From Dastarcus helophoroides (lineage: Eukaryota > Arthropoda > Insecta > Coleoptera > Bothrideridae): a stretch of 64,000 bases of DNA. Every line of letters begins with the position of its first letter. Within the stretch, counting starts at the first letter, position 1. Under the pieces are notes generated by a model. That model saw only the letters and a program-made list of their open reading frames with translations, did no database searches and was not told the DNA's origin. Shown one piece after another: positions 11,785-23,741 of the stretch. The translations under genes and the position numbers were made by a program. The stretch spans positions 13,192,501-13,256,500 of the forward strand of contig CM053329.1 of assembly GCA_028583605.1 (NCBI GenBank), given 5' to 3'.

Positions 11785-11829
11785 TGTTCGACGTTTCGCC
11801 CACCATCGTAGGGGGCTTCTTCAGGAACA
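11785..11829 (-). ncRNA. Hammerhead-ribozyme-like motif at the Penelope 3' end
   Basis: On the minus strand: tgttc (stem I, 5' side), core CTGAAGA, a bulged A, a GCCC/GGGC stem with a TACGAT-type loop, then CGAAAC and GTC, then gaaca (stem I, 3' side). This fits the type I hammerhead scheme (CUGANGA, GAAA, NUH with GUC as cleavage triplet, two-base-pair stem III as in dimer-acting forms). Hammerhead motifs are known in Penelope-like elements. The extra A before stem II departs from the consensus, so activity is uncertain. Confidence 0.45.
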
Positions 11830-11904
11830 AAGAAAGAAAAATAGATGAAATGAGGGACTATGCAAAAAAGAAAAATAAAAATAAAAGGCCAATTTCAAAG
11901 CATC

Positions 11905-12040
11905 AGAGCACGGTAACTCAGTATGTCCACCATACCAGAGGCGAAACTCTTCTGAATTGAAACTTGGTACAAAAGAAAGTTTAGGCAGAAGAGCACGGTA
12001 ACTCAGTATGTCCACCATACCAGAGGCGAAACTCTTCTGA
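11905..12040. repeat. 51-bp direct repeat in the Penelope 3' region
   Basis: An identical 51-bp block starting agagcacggtaactcag and ending gcgaaactcttctga lies at 11905-11955 and 11990-12040, 85 bp apart. It sits between the GIY-YIG ORF and the hammerhead-like motif. Short direct repeats are common in the untranslated parts of these elements. Confidence 0.9.
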
Positions 12041-12086
12041 CAGGAAAGAGGGAAAGGGAAACTTTATATACCACGCGTCTGTGCGA

Positions 12087-12572
12087 TCACTTCCGAAGAT
12101 TTCCGATGGTTGGTTTCCAGATGGAGGAAAACATGTAACCTTCGTCTCTGTTGATGTTATTGGGGAATTTTTGGATTTCGATGGCCTCGCGTATCTTCCT
12201 ATTATAGTAATTGGGAATATTGGATATAATTGAAATATTATCGAAGAGAATCTTATGTCCGGTCTCATGTTGATGTTCGGCAATGGCTGACTGCGAAAAT
12301 AAACCAGACCTAAGACACCTTTGGTGCTCGGATATTCGCGTCTTAAATGATCGCCCCGTTTCTCCGATGTACACCGAACCACAAGAACAAGGAACCCTAT
12401 ACACGCCATTAGAACAAAAGGATGAAATTTTATCTTTGGGAGATGGAAGGAGCTGTTGGATCTTTGAGGATGATGAAAAAGTGGGTTTAATGTTGTGTTT
12501 TCTCAATAATTTTCCGATTTGATCTGTTACTCCGCGAACATAAGGAAGAAAGGCTTTAGAAGAAACTATTGA
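12087..12572 (-). pseudogene. Penelope-like element GIY-YIG endonuclease domain (5'-truncated ORF)
   Basis: Penelope-like retroelements carry a C-terminal GIY-YIG nuclease that nicks target DNA for reverse transcription. Reading from 12572 leftward, the frame is open to TGA at 12089-12087. It holds a zinc-type Cys pair and the GIY equivalent in GVYRVPCSCGSVYIGETGR, the Arg-containing helix FKTRISEHQRCL, a conserved AEHQHETGH, and the catalytic-Glu region IREAIEIQKFPNNINRDEG followed by WKP near the end. This domain is intact over about 160 codons. Upstream the frame merely continues into satellite DNA, so the apparent N-terminus there is not protein sequence. The fragment cannot be autonomous. 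Confidence 0.88.
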
Positions 12573-12581
12573 ATGTGAATA

Positions 12582-13140
12582 GTTGTTTATACAAGGAAAA
12601 TTTTTAAAAATCGAGGTTTCACAAAAATGAGAAACTTCGAGGCAACAATTGAGATTTCCAGAGACATACAGAATAGAATTTTGAGATGAAATCGAAATAA
12701 TAATAATAATACCGAAATTCAAACAAAAAAATCGTAGAAAATTAAAGGAAGAAAACCACATTTTCAAAAATAAAAATGAATTCAAAAAAATCGAAAACCA
12801 TAATTTTGGTGAAACCGACTGGTCCTTGGTTATCTTCATAAATTGAAATACAAACCTTTCTTGTTTTTTCTAATCTTTCTTGGTTGCAAGGGACAAGATT
12901 TGTATTCCAGTTTAAAAAAAAACCGAAATTTGAAAAAACAGATCGAATTTTCAAATAAATGATCGAAAGTTCGCAAAAATGTTTAAATTGTTAGCAAAAA
13001 GGTTTAAGTCTAGCGAAAATTCGAAATTTCCTAAAAAGAGGTGCCTTTTATTGAAATTTTGAAAAAAAAGCGAATTTAAAGAAAAAATCGAAATTTAAGG
13101 ATAAAATCGAAACTTAAAAAAAAATCGAAATTTCCCGGCT
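12582..13140. repeat. Satellite continuing after the Penelope insertion, with fold-back arms
   Basis: The sequence resumes the 1.19-kb unit exactly where it broke off at 11726, then contains a diverged copy of the hairpin arms (gaaaccgactggtccttgg near 12813 and tttcttggttgcaagggac near 12876) and decays into aaaaaatcgaaattt words by 13140. No gene. Confidence 0.75.
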
Positions 13141-13870
13141 GAATTTTCTCTCAGCTGCTCGAGTCAAAGGCAGACGGGCGCTCTACCCTGCCTCAATGTG
13201 GCGTCAGAAAAAGTCCAGTATTGAGAGAGAGAAAAACATCGCAATTTTGACAAACTTGCAAAAGTATCGAAATTTTGACAGAATACCAAACTTCGAGCAA
13301 AAATTTGAAATTTCCAGGAACATAAAGAATCAGATTTCGAGAAAAAATCGAAATTTCGAAAAAATTGCTACTGGTATTTGTAACAACAGACCCAGAGGGC
13401 GGTATGAACGTTTAATTGCCAAACATGTACAAAAATAGTTCAAAATTTTGAGATGAAAATTTTGTGAGAAAAATCATCAGCATTTGGATGTAAAAACTTG
13501 AAGCTGGAAAAAACAAAATTTTGGAAAGAATTTAAAATATTTGAAGACGAAGTTCGAAAGCTTGGAAATTTTAGGTTGAAACTGAAAGTTAAAAAAAAGG
13601 ATTTGTATAAAAAATTTCTAGTTTTTTAGGGGATTTATGATAGCAGTTTAACGATTTTAAATTTGTAATTATTTTTTGTACAAAAAGTTTAATTTTTCAA
13701 CTATTTTAAAATTTGACTTTGTTTCTGAAATTCTTTTACAAAAAGATATTCAAACATGTTAAGATTAAGTTTAAACTTTCCAAACTAAAGTTTTAGTAAT
13801 GGATCGAAATTTTTATTTTAAAATCCAACTTTCGGAATTAAAGTTGAAATTGAGAGTTTAAAGTAGGGTG
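13141..13870. other. Intergenic AT-rich DNA with a short non-satellite island
   Basis: A moderately GC-rich island (13141-13210, ggcagacgggcgctctaccctgcc) and a second one at 13365-13430 interrupt diverged satellite. The island shares gcgctc and accctgcc words with the palindrome at 49168-49204 and may be the end of a related small element. No coding region is supported. Confidence 0.5.
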
Positions 13871-14292
13871 TAACCATAATGGAGAGGGTGGGGCCGTTTT
13901 CATATCAGTCGTGAATGCCTAAAAATAAAATTGCTTCTAGTTTAATCACGTTCGATAGTTGCGGTGTTAAATAATATGGGAACTTTATGTCACAGTGACA
14001 TCTAATTAAGTCTTATGACCTAAGAAAGTTATTATCCCACGAGCTATCTCCTTGTATGACTTTTATTTGATAAGAAGCGAATCGTTCTCTCGAGCCCAAC
14101 TCACTTTCAGTGCAGCTTACGATAAAGACGTATATCGGTCTTCGGAAATACTTGTCGTTCTTAAGCCTTCTAAGAACCTGTCTTAAGAAGCTCACTAATA
14201 AGTAATTCCCGTTAAAATGGGTGATGACAGAAAGTAGGTAAGTTATCGCATAACAGTCGGGACGCGGTGAACGTTTTAAGACACAGGCGGCC
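13871..14292 (+). promoter_or_regulatory. Putative promoter and 5' leader region of Kal1
   Basis: From about 13870 the satellite gives way to non-repetitive DNA of ordinary composition leading to the Kal1 start at 14373, the position expected for promoter and 5' UTR. TCAGT-type initiator words occur at 14107-14115 (tttcagtgc) and 14325-14331 (atcagtg), and gtcacagtgac at about 13989-13999 is a perfect 11-bp palindrome. No TATA box at a convincing distance was found. The long minus-strand frame at 14013-14306 looks accidental. Confidence 0.4.
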
Positions 14293-14376
14293 ATGGAGAG
14301 AGCCATCGGTCAGCGGTGGCTAGATCAGTGGTTAGTTTGTCAAGATAACCGTGCTTATGCTCTCGGCCTGTCATGA
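14293..14376 (+). CDS. Upstream ORF in the Kal1 leader (27 codons)
   Basis: ATG at 14293 in the context gcggccATGG, which matches the vertebrate-type Kozak optimum better than the main start (ctgtcATGA), opens 27 codons beginning MERAIGQRW. The TGA at 14374-14376 overlaps the Kal1 ATG at 14373-14375 as ATGA. If the transcript starts upstream of 14293, ribosomes would have to terminate and reinitiate, or leaky-scan, to make Kal1. No peptide family is recognised; the likely role is translational control. Whether the leader includes this ORF is unknown. Confidence 0.4.
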   Translation: MERAIGQRWLDQWLVCQDNRAYALGLS

Positions 14377-14558
14377 AGCACAGTAGTGGTCTTCGTATCG
14401 CGATGACGGCTCATACGATTCTTGTTTTGTGTGTGGTACTTCTTCTGCAACATTTGGACGTCATCACGGGCAGGCAGCGGCTCAAGTACACCCAATACGA
14501 CGCCCTATTCGTCGCCAGATGCGAGGCGAAGTGCTGGTACACCAAAGCCAAAGGCTCG
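14373..14558 (+). CDS. Anosmin-1 homologue (Kal1), exon 1: signal peptide
   Basis: Anosmin-1 is a secreted extracellular-matrix protein (Cys-rich box, WAP domain, then fibronectin-III repeats) that binds heparan sulfate and guides cell and axon migration. This exon encodes 62 residues. There is a hydrophobic signal segment TILVLCVVLLL at about residues 15-25, a likely cleavage near VITG|RQ, then LKYTQYDALFVARCEAKC, the start of the Cys-rich box. The frame breaks at a donor, TCG|GTAGGT, in phase 0, matching the phase of the WAP exon at 25328. Without splicing it would stop ten codons later. A second Met at residue 11 could also serve. A 27-codon upstream ORF overlaps the start codon. The family call rests mainly on exon 2; this exon fits its expected N-terminus. 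Confidence 0.75.
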
Positions 14559-14759
14559 GTAGGTCCCCTTTTTTCTTCCATGGGGTGATAAACATTTTCA
14601 GTTACCATTACAAGAACCGATAATATTCCAAAAAAATGATCAGATCTGTGACAAATTCCTGCCAATATCACACGTTTAACGCATTTAATATGAAAGGAAA
14701 GTAAAAATACAGGAATAACACAAATTAGACAAATTAAAAAAAATTTTAAGACCCAATAT

Positions 14760-17700
14760 TTTTAGAAAGCTACGGTTTTAAATGAATTTAAATTTTGAGA
14801 GAAGGTCCAGTTTTTGAAAAATCGAAACTGAAGAAAAGTCGAAATTTTCAACAAAAACATCAAAATTTTCAAAAACCGAAAAATTTTCAGAAAAGTTTGT
14901 CAAAACGTAAAAAAAGGTCGAAATTTTCAATAAAAAGTAAAATTTTTCAAAAGAGTGGAAATACTGAAAATATTGAAAAAAATGAAAAATTGTCAAAGCT
15001 TTAAAAAATCGGGATTTTTAAAAAATCTGTATTTTTGAAAAAGCTAACTTTGAAAGATCAAAATTCAAAAAAATAAAAATTCTCAAAGAGTACAATTTTT
15101 GAAAAAGTCGAAATTTGAGAAAAAATGTTGGTGTCATATTTCAAAAAAATACTGCAATTCAAGCGTTTTTAAAAAGCCAAAATTGTATAAAAAGTTGAGA
15201 TTTTGATAAAAAAAAATGCTCCTAATTTTAAAATACGAAATTTTGAGAAACCGCAACCTTTTAAAAAACCCAACATTTTCATAGCCAAAAATTAAAAATA
15301 GAACTTGAAAAATTGAACGAAAATAAAACCTGAAGAAAAGAAATTAAAATTTCAGAAAAAGTCGAAACTTCCAAAAAATTTAAATTTTCATCTGGTCAAA
15401 AATGTTAAAAAGTCCAAATTTTGAAATAAAATCAATATTTCAAAAAAATTCCATGTTTGAAATAACTCGACATTAAAAAAAAATAAAGCTTGAAAAACGA
15501 ATTTTTAAAGTATTCGAAATTTTTAAATCAGGTTTAAAAAAATGATATTTAAAAGAAATGACCTAATTGAATTTAAAAAAGTCAACGTTTTGAAAAAAGT
15601 CGAAACTTTTAAGAAAGTCGAAATTTTGAAACAGGTAAAAATTTTTGAAAAATGTGATATTTGAAAAGGAACATCAAATTTTTGAAGAAAGTGGAAAAAA
15701 ATTGAAAGCTTGCAAAAAAGTCGTAATTTAAAAAAAAATGTAAAAATCTTAAATAGTCGAAGTTTTCAAAAAACAGTAAAAACTTTTAAAAAAATCTCGA
15801 AATTTTCGAAAAAGTTGAAATATTGAGAAAAAATTAATAGAATTAAAAAAAAAAGATCTATATTATAAAAATCGTAACCTCCAAAAACTCAAAATTTTCA
15901 AAAAAGGTAAAATTTTGGAAAAAGGGGGAAATACTGAAAAAATGTCAAAAATTTAAATCTAAATTTTTGAAAAAAACAAACTTTGAAACATCGAAATTTT
16001 AAAAAAATTAAAGGTTTGAAAAAGTACATTTTTCGAAAAAGTCGAAACTAAAAAAAGTCTAAATATGAGAAAAAAATGTTAGTGTCATATTTTCAAAAGA
16101 AAACTGAAATTCAAGCGTTTTTAAAAAGCCAAAATTTTATAAACAGATGAGATTTTAATAAAAAATGCTTCTAATTTTAAAATTAAAACGAAATTTTGAG
16201 AAAACCGCAATCTTTTAAAAAACCTGACATTTTCACAGCCAAAAATTAAAAATAGAACTTGAAAAATTGAACGAAAATGAAACTTGAAGAAAAGAACTTA
16301 AGATTTTAGAAACAGTCGAAACTTCCAAAAAGTTCAAATTTTAATTAGGTCAAAAATGTTAAAAAGTCCAAATTTTTAAGTAAAATCAATATTTCAAATA
16401 AATTCGATGTTTCAAATAACTCGACATTTAAAAAAAATAAAGCTTAAAAAAAACGAAATTTTAAAGTATTCGAAGTTTTTAAACCACGTTTAAAAAAATG
16501 ATATTTAAAAGAAATGACCTAATTGAATTTAAAAAAGTCAACGTTTTGAAAAAAGTCGAAACTTTTAAGAAAGTCGAAATTTTGAAACAGGTAAAAATTT
16601 TTGAAAAATGTGATATTTGAAAAAGAACATCAAATTTTTGAAGAAAGTGGAAAAAAATTGAAAGCTTGCAAAAAAGTCGTAATTTAAAAAAAAATGTAAA
16701 AATCTTAAATAGTCGAAGTTTTCAAAAAACAGTAAAAACTTTTAAAAAAATCTCGAAATTTTCGAAAAAGTTGAAATATTGAGAAAAAATTAATAGAATT
16801 AAAAAAAAAAAGATCTATAGATCTATATTATAAAAATCGTAACCTCCAAAAACTCAAAATTTTCAAAAAAGGTAAAATGTCAAAACTTTAAAAAATCAGG
16901 GTTTTTGAACAGTCTAAATTTTTGAAAAAAAACGAACTTTGAAAGATCGAAATTTTAAAAAAATTAAAATTTTCAAAAAAGTACATTTTTCGAAAACGTC
17001 GAAATTTGAAAAAGTCGAAACATGATAAAAAAGTGTTGGTGTCATATTTTCAAAAAAAACTGAAATTCAAGCGTTTTTAAAAACCCAAAATTTTATAAAA
17101 ATTTGAGATTTTGATAAAAAAAACTTCTAACTTTAAAATGAAAAAGAAATTTTGAGATAACCGCAACCTTTTAAAAAAACCCGACATTTTCACAGTCAAA
17201 AATTAAAAATAGAACTTAAAAAATTGAACGAAAATGAAACCTGAAGAAAAGAAATTAAAATTTCAGAAAAAGTCGAAACTTTCAAAAAGTTCAAATTTTT
17301 ATTAGGTGAAAAATGTTAAAAAGTCCAAATTTTGAAGTAAAATCAATATTTCAAAGAAATTCAATGTTTCAAAAAACTCGACATTTACAAAAAATAAAGC
17401 CTAAAAAAACGAAATTTTAAAGTAGTCGAAATTTTTAAACCACGTTTAAAAAAAAGATATTTAAAAGAAATGACCTAAAGGAATTTAAGAAAGTCAACGT
17501 TTTGAAAAAAGTCGAAACTTTTAAGAAAGTCGAAATTTTGAAACAGGTCAAAAATGTTTGAAAAAGGTGATGTTTGAAAAAGAAAATCAAATTTTTGAAG
17601 AAAGTCCAAAAAAGTTGAAAGCTTGCAAAGAAGTCGTAACTTAAAAAAAAGTTAAAATCCTAAATAGCCGAAGTTTTCAATTAAAAGTAAAATATTTCAA

Positions 17701-20700
17701 AAAAGTGAAAATACTGAAAAAATGTCAAAACTTTAAAAAATTAGGGTTTTTAAAAAATCTAAATTTTTGAAAAAAACGAACTTTGAAAAATCGAAATTTT
17801 AAAAAAATTAAAATTTTCCAAAAAGTACATTTCTTGAAAAAGTCGAAACTTAAAAAAGTCGAAATATGAGAAAAAAATGTTGGTGTCATATTTTCAAAAC
17901 AAAACTGAAATTCAAGCATTTTTAAAAAGCCAAAATTTTATAAAAAGTTGAGATTTTGATAAAAAAATGCTCTTGGTTGGTTGGTTGGTTAAAATGAAAA
18001 CGAAATTTTTAGAAAACCGCAACTTTTTAAAAAACCCAACATTTTCACAGCCAAAAATTAAAAATAGAACTTGAAAAATTGAACGAAAATAAAACTAGAA
18101 GAAAAGAACTTAAAATTTTAAAAAAGGTCGAAACTTCCAAAAAGTTCAAGTTCTCATTAGGTCAAAAATTTTAAAAAGTCCAAATTTTGAAGTGAAATTA
18201 ACATTTAAGAAAAATTCGATGTTTCAAAACACTCGACATTTAAAAAAAAATAAAGCTTGAAAAAAAGGAAATTTTAAAATATTCGAAATTTTTAAAACCA
18301 CGTTTAAAAATAGGTGATATTTAAATGAAATGATATAACGGAATTTAAAAAAGTCAACGTTTTGAAAAAAGTCGAAATTTTGAAACAGATAAAAAAATTT
18401 TCAAAAAGGTGATTATTGAAAAAAAAAAATTGAAAGCTTGCAAAAAAGTCGCGGTTTAAAAAAAAATATGAAAATCCTAAATAGTCGAAGTTTTCAAAAA
18501 ACAGTAAAAGCTTTCAAAAAAAAATCTCAAAATTTTCGAAAAAGTACAAATGTTGAGAAAAAATTAATAGAATTTAAAAAAACGATCTATATTATAAAAT
18601 CGTAACCTCCAAAAACTCAAAATTTTCAAAAAAGGTAAAATGTCAAAACTTTAAAAAACCAGGGTTTTTAAAAAATCTAAATTTTTGAAAAAAAAACGTA
18701 CTTTGAAAGATCAAAATTTTAAAAAAATTAAAATTTTCAAAAAAGTACATTTTTCGAAAACCTCGAAATTTGAAAAAGTCGAAACATGAGAAAAAAATGA
18801 TGGTGTCATATTTTCAAAAAAAAACTGAAATTCAAGCGTTTTTAAAAACCCAAAATTTTATAAAAATTTGAGATTTTGATAAAAAAAACTTCTAACTTTG
18901 AAATGAAAACGAAATTTTGAGAATTTAAAAAAGTCAACGTTTTGAAAAAAGTCGAAACTTTTAAGAAAGACGAAATTTTGAAACAGGCCAAAAATTTTTG
19001 AAAAAGATGATGTTTGAAAAAGAAAATCAAATTTTTGAAGAAAGTCAAAAAAAATTGAAAGCTTGCAAAGAAGTCGCAACTTAAAAAAAAAGTGAAAATC
19101 CCAAATAGTCGAAGTTTTCAATAAAAAGTAAAATATTTCAAAAAAGTGAAAATACTGAAAAAATATCAAAACTTTAAAAAATCAGGAATTTTGAAAAATC
19201 TAAATTTTTGAAGAAAGCAAACTTTGAAAGATCGAAGCTCTAAAAAAATTTAAATTTTCAAAAAAGTAGAATTTTTGAAAAAGTCTAAACTTAAAAAAGT
19301 CGAAATTTAAGAAAAAAATGTGTCATATTTTCAAAAAAAACTCGAATTTACGTGTTCTTAAAAAGCCAAAATTTTATAAAAAGTTGAGATTTTGATTAAA
19401 AAACTCCTAATTTTAAAATGAAAACGAAATATTGAGAAAACCGCAACATTTTAAAAACCCGACATTTTCACAGCCAAAAGAGACGAAATTTTGAAACAGG
19501 TCAAAAATTTTTAAAAAAGATGATGTTTGAAAAAAAAATTAAATTTTTGAAGAAAGTCGAAATAAATTGAAAGCTTACAAAGAAGTCGTAACTTTAAAAA
19601 CAAAGTGAAAATCCTAAATAGTCGAAGTTTTTAATAAAAAGTAAAATATTTCAAAAAAGTGAAAATACTGAAAAGATATCAAAACTTTAAAAAATCGGGA
19701 ATTTTGAAAAATCTAAATTTTTGAAAAAAACAAATTTTGAAAGATCGAAATTCTAAAAAAATTAAAATTTTCAAAAAAGTACAATTTTAGAAAAAGTCTA
19801 AACTTAAAAAAGTCGAAATTTAAGAAAAAAATGTGTCATATTTTCAAAAAAAACTCGAATTTACGAGTTCTTAAAAAGCCAAAATTTTATAAAAAGTTGA
19901 GATTTTGATTAAAAAAACTCCTAATTTTAAAATGAAAACGAAATTTTGAGAAAACCGCAACATTTTAAAAACCCCACATTTTCACAGCCAAAAATTAAAA
20001 ATAGAACTTGAGAAATAGGACGAAAATGAAACCTGAAGAAAATAAATTAAAATTTCAGAAAAAGTCGAAACTTCCAAAAAGTTCAAATTTTCATTAGGTC
20101 AAGAATGTTAAAAAGTCCAAATTTTGAAGTAAAATCAATATTTCAAAAAAATTCCATGTTTCAAATAACTCGACATTTAAAAAAAATAAAGCTTAAAAAA
20201 AGACGAAATTTTAAAGTATTCGAAATTTTTAAACTACGTTTAAAAAAATGATATTTAAAAGAAATGACACAAAGAAATTTAAAAAAGTCAACGTTTTGAA
20301 AAAAGTCGAAACTTTTAAGAGAGACGAAATTTTGAAACAGGTCAAAAATTTTTAAAAAAGATGATGTTTGAAAAAGAAAATTAAATTTTTGAAGAAAGTC
20401 GAAATAAATTGAAAGCTTGCAAAGAAGTCGTAACTTTAAAAACAAAGTGAAAATCCTAAATAGCCGAAGTTTTTAATAAAAAGTAAAATATTTCAAAAAA
20501 GTGAAAATACTGAAAAGATATCAAAACTTTAAAAAATCGGGAATTTTGAAAAATCTAAATTTTTGAAAAAAACAAATTTTGAAAGATCGAAATTCTAAAA
20601 AAATTAAAATTTTCAAAAAAGTACAATTTTAGAAAAAGTCTAAACTTAAAAAAGTCGAAATTTAAGAAAAAAATGTGTCATATTTTCAAAAAAAACTCGA

Positions 20701-23640
20701 ATTTACGCGTTCTTAAAAAGCCAAAATTTTATAAAAAGTTGAGATTTTGATTAAAAAAACTCCTAATTTTAAAATGAAAACGAAATTTTGAGAAAACCGC
20801 AACATTTTAAAAACCCGACATTTTCACAGCCAAAAATTAAAAATAGAACTTGAGAAATAGGACGAAAATGAAACCTGAAGAAAAGAAATTAAAATTTCAG
20901 AAAAAGTCGAAACTTCCAAAAAGTTCAAATTTTCATTAGGCCAAGAATGTTAAAAAGTCCAAATTTTGAAGTAAAATCAATATTTCAAAAAAATTCCATG
21001 TTTCAAATAACTAGACATTTAAAAAAAATAAAGCTTAAACAAAGACGAAATTTTAAAGTATTCGAAATTTTTAAACCACGTTTAAAAAAATGATATTTAA
21101 AGGAAATGACCTAAAGAAATTTAAAAAAGTCAACGTTTTGAAAAAAGTCGAAACTTTTAAGAGAGACGAAATTTTGAAACAGGTCAAAAATTTTTAAAAA
21201 AGATGATGTTTAAAAAAGAAAATTAAATTTTTGAAGAAAGTCGAAATAAATTGAAAGCTTGCAAAGAAGTCGTAACTTAAAAACAAAGTGAAAATCCTAA
21301 ATAGCCGAAGTTTTCAATAAAAAGTAAAATATTTCAAAAAAGTGAAAATACTGAAAAGATATCAAAACTTTAAAAAATCAGGAATTTTGAAAAATCTAAA
21401 TTTTTGAAGAAAGCAAACTTTGAAAGATCGAAACTCTAAAAAAATTTAAATTTTCAAAAAAGTAGAATTTTTGAAAAAGTCTAAACTTAAAAAAGTCGAA
21501 ATTTAAGAAAAAAATGTCATATTTTCAAAAAAACTCGAATTTACGCGTTCTTAAAAAGCCAAAATTTTATAAAAAGTTGAGATTTTGATTAAAAAAACTC
21601 CTAATTTTAAAATGAAAACGAAATTTTGAGAAAACCGCAACCTTTTAAAAAACCCGACATTTTCACAGCCAAAAATTAAAAATAGAACTTGAAAAATAGG
21701 ACGAAAATGAAACCTGAAGAAAAGAAATTAAAATTTCAGAAAAAGTCGAAACTTCCAAAAAGTTCAAATTTTCATTAGGTCAAGAATGTTAAAAAGACCA
21801 AATTTTGAAGTAAAATCAATATTTCAAAAAAATTCCATGTTTCAAATAACTCGATATTTAAAAAAAATAAAGCTTAAAAAAAGACGAAATTTTAAAGTAT
21901 TCGAAATTTTTAAACCACGTTTAAAAAAATGATATTTAAAAGAAATGACCTAAAGAAATTTAAAAAAGTCAACGTTTTGAAAAAAGTCGAAACTTTGAAG
22001 AGAGACGAAATTTTGAAACAGGTCAAAAATTTTTAAAAAAGATGATGTTTGAAAAAGAAAATTAAATTTTTGAAGAAAGTCAAAATAAATTGAAAGCTTG
22101 CAAAGAAGTCGTAACTTAAAAACAAAGTGAAAATCCTAAATAGTCGAAGTTTTCAATAAAAAGTAAAATATTTCAAAAAAGTGAAAATACTGAAAAGATA
22201 TCAAAACTTTAAAAAAACATGAATTTTGAAAAATCTAAATTTTTGAAAAAAACAAACTTTGAAAGATCGAAATTCTAAAAAAATTAAAATTTTCAAGAAA
22301 GTACAATTTTCGAAAAAGTCGAAACTTAAAAAAGTCGAAATTTAAGAAAAAAATGTTGGTGTCACATTTTCAACAAAAAAAACTGAAATACGAGCGTTTT
22401 TAAAAATCCAAAATTTTATAAAAAGTTGAGATTTTGATTAAAAAAATGCTCTTAATTTTAAAACGAAAACGAAATTTTGAGAAAACCCGACATTTTCACA
22501 GCCAAAAATTAAAAATAGAACTTGAAAAGTTGAACGAAAATGAAACTTGATGAAAAGAACTTAAAATTTCAGAAAAAGTCGAAACTTCCAAAAGGTTTAA
22601 ATTTGCATTAGGTCAAAATGTTAAAAAGTCCAAATTTTGAAGTAAAATTAACATTTAGGAAAAATTCCACGTTTCAAAAAACTCGACATTTAAAAAAATA
22701 AAGCTTGAGAAAAATGAAATTTTATAATATTCGAAATTTTTAAACCACGTTTAAAAAAAGTTGATAATTGAAAGAAAAGATATAAAGAAATTTAAAAAAG
22801 TCAACGTTTTGAAAAAACTCAAAACTTTTAAGAAAGTCGAAATTTTGAAACAGGTCAAAATTTTTTGAAAAAGGTGATGTTTGAAAAAGAAAATCAAACT
22901 TTTGAAGAAAATGGAACAAAAATTGAAGACTTGCAAAAAAGTAGTAATTTAAAAAAAAAGTGAAAATCCTAAATAGCCGAAGTTATCAAAAAATAGTAAG
23001 AGCTTTCAAAAAAATTTCGAAATTCTCAAAAAAGTTGAAATTTTGAGAAAATAATAATAGAATTTAAAAAAAAAAGATCTAAATATTAAGAATCGTAACC
23101 TCCAAAAACTCAAAATTTTCAAAAAAGATAAAATTTTGGTGAAAGGCGACTTTTGGTAAAAAATGGAATTCTAGTAAAAAATGGAATTTTAAAAAAGTTA
23201 ACTTTCAAAAAAAAACTCGACACTTTTAAACAAAATAAAGGAAACTTTGAAAAAATCTCGAAATTATCAAAAGAATAAAGGTTTAAAAAACCGAAATTTA
23301 AAAAAAAAATCTTAATTTTGAAAAATGCTAAACTTTGCAGAACATTTTTTTTTAAAAAGTCAAGACCTTCAAAAATTTTAAATTTCAAAAAATGTCCAAA
23401 ATTTTAAAAACTTTAAATTCTGAAAAGCATTCAAAATCTTGAAATAAAGTTGTTATTAAAAAAAAACATCCAATTTTCCAATGAAATCGACATTTTCAAA
23501 AAGAGAATTAAAAAAAACGAAATTTTGAAAAAGTAGAAATTTCCAAAGTCAAATATAAAAAATGAAAGTTCGAATTCTCGAAGATGCTAAAAAATTTTGA
23601 AAAAAAAATTCGAAATTTAAAAAAAGTTGAAATGTGTTTA
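14760..23640. repeat. Satellite array in Kal1 intron 1, 0.5-0.96-kb units
   Basis: A landmark, variants of gaaattcaagcgtttttaaaa, recurs near 15150, 16097, 17055, 17905, 18828, 19340, 19853, 20697, 21532 and 22385. Full units are 835-960 bp and two deleted units are about 512 bp. Units from 19.8 to 22.4 kb are the most alike, so they are the latest expansion. Inside each unit, words like aaaagtcgaaattttgaaa repeat every 15-25 bp, suggesting growth from a short ancestral monomer. A (TTGG)4 microsatellite sits at about 17973-17990. No gene is supported; the Phe-rich minus-strand frames follow from the A-rich composition. Confidence 0.9.
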
Positions 23641-23741
23641 AAATTACCCAAAATCTGAGTTCTTGTACAAGAGCCTGTTAGTTCCTAGTTACGCCAATGG
23701 GTTCCTTGAAATTTAAGATACGAAATAGGCCTCATTGTATC

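Larger units (their letters stand above)
11736..12572 (-). mobile_element. 5'-truncated Penelope-like element with 9-bp target duplication
   Basis: An 837-bp insertion into the satellite, flanked on both sides by ATGTGAATA (11727-11735 and 12573-12581). With the insert and one duplication left out, the flanks align with the uninterrupted satellite near 11516-11560, so both edges are well defined. Minus-strand order: the C-terminal part of the ORF with the GIY-YIG endonuclease, a stop at 12087, then a 3' region with a 51-bp direct repeat and a hammerhead-like motif. The reverse transcriptase domain is absent, removed by 5' truncation. Confidence 0.85.

Noticed and set aside
12580..12839. N-terminal extension of the GIY-YIG frame
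   Set aside because: It is translated satellite to the right of the target duplication; the element starts at 12572.
13196..13438. 80-codon plus-strand frame MWRQKKSS...
   Set aside because: Mostly satellite words (Lys/Asn/Phe-rich), no family match, no promoter or splice evidence.
14013..14306. 97-codon minus-strand frame upstream of Kal1
   Set aside because: Overlaps the presumed Kal1 leader antisense, no recognisable family or splice signals.
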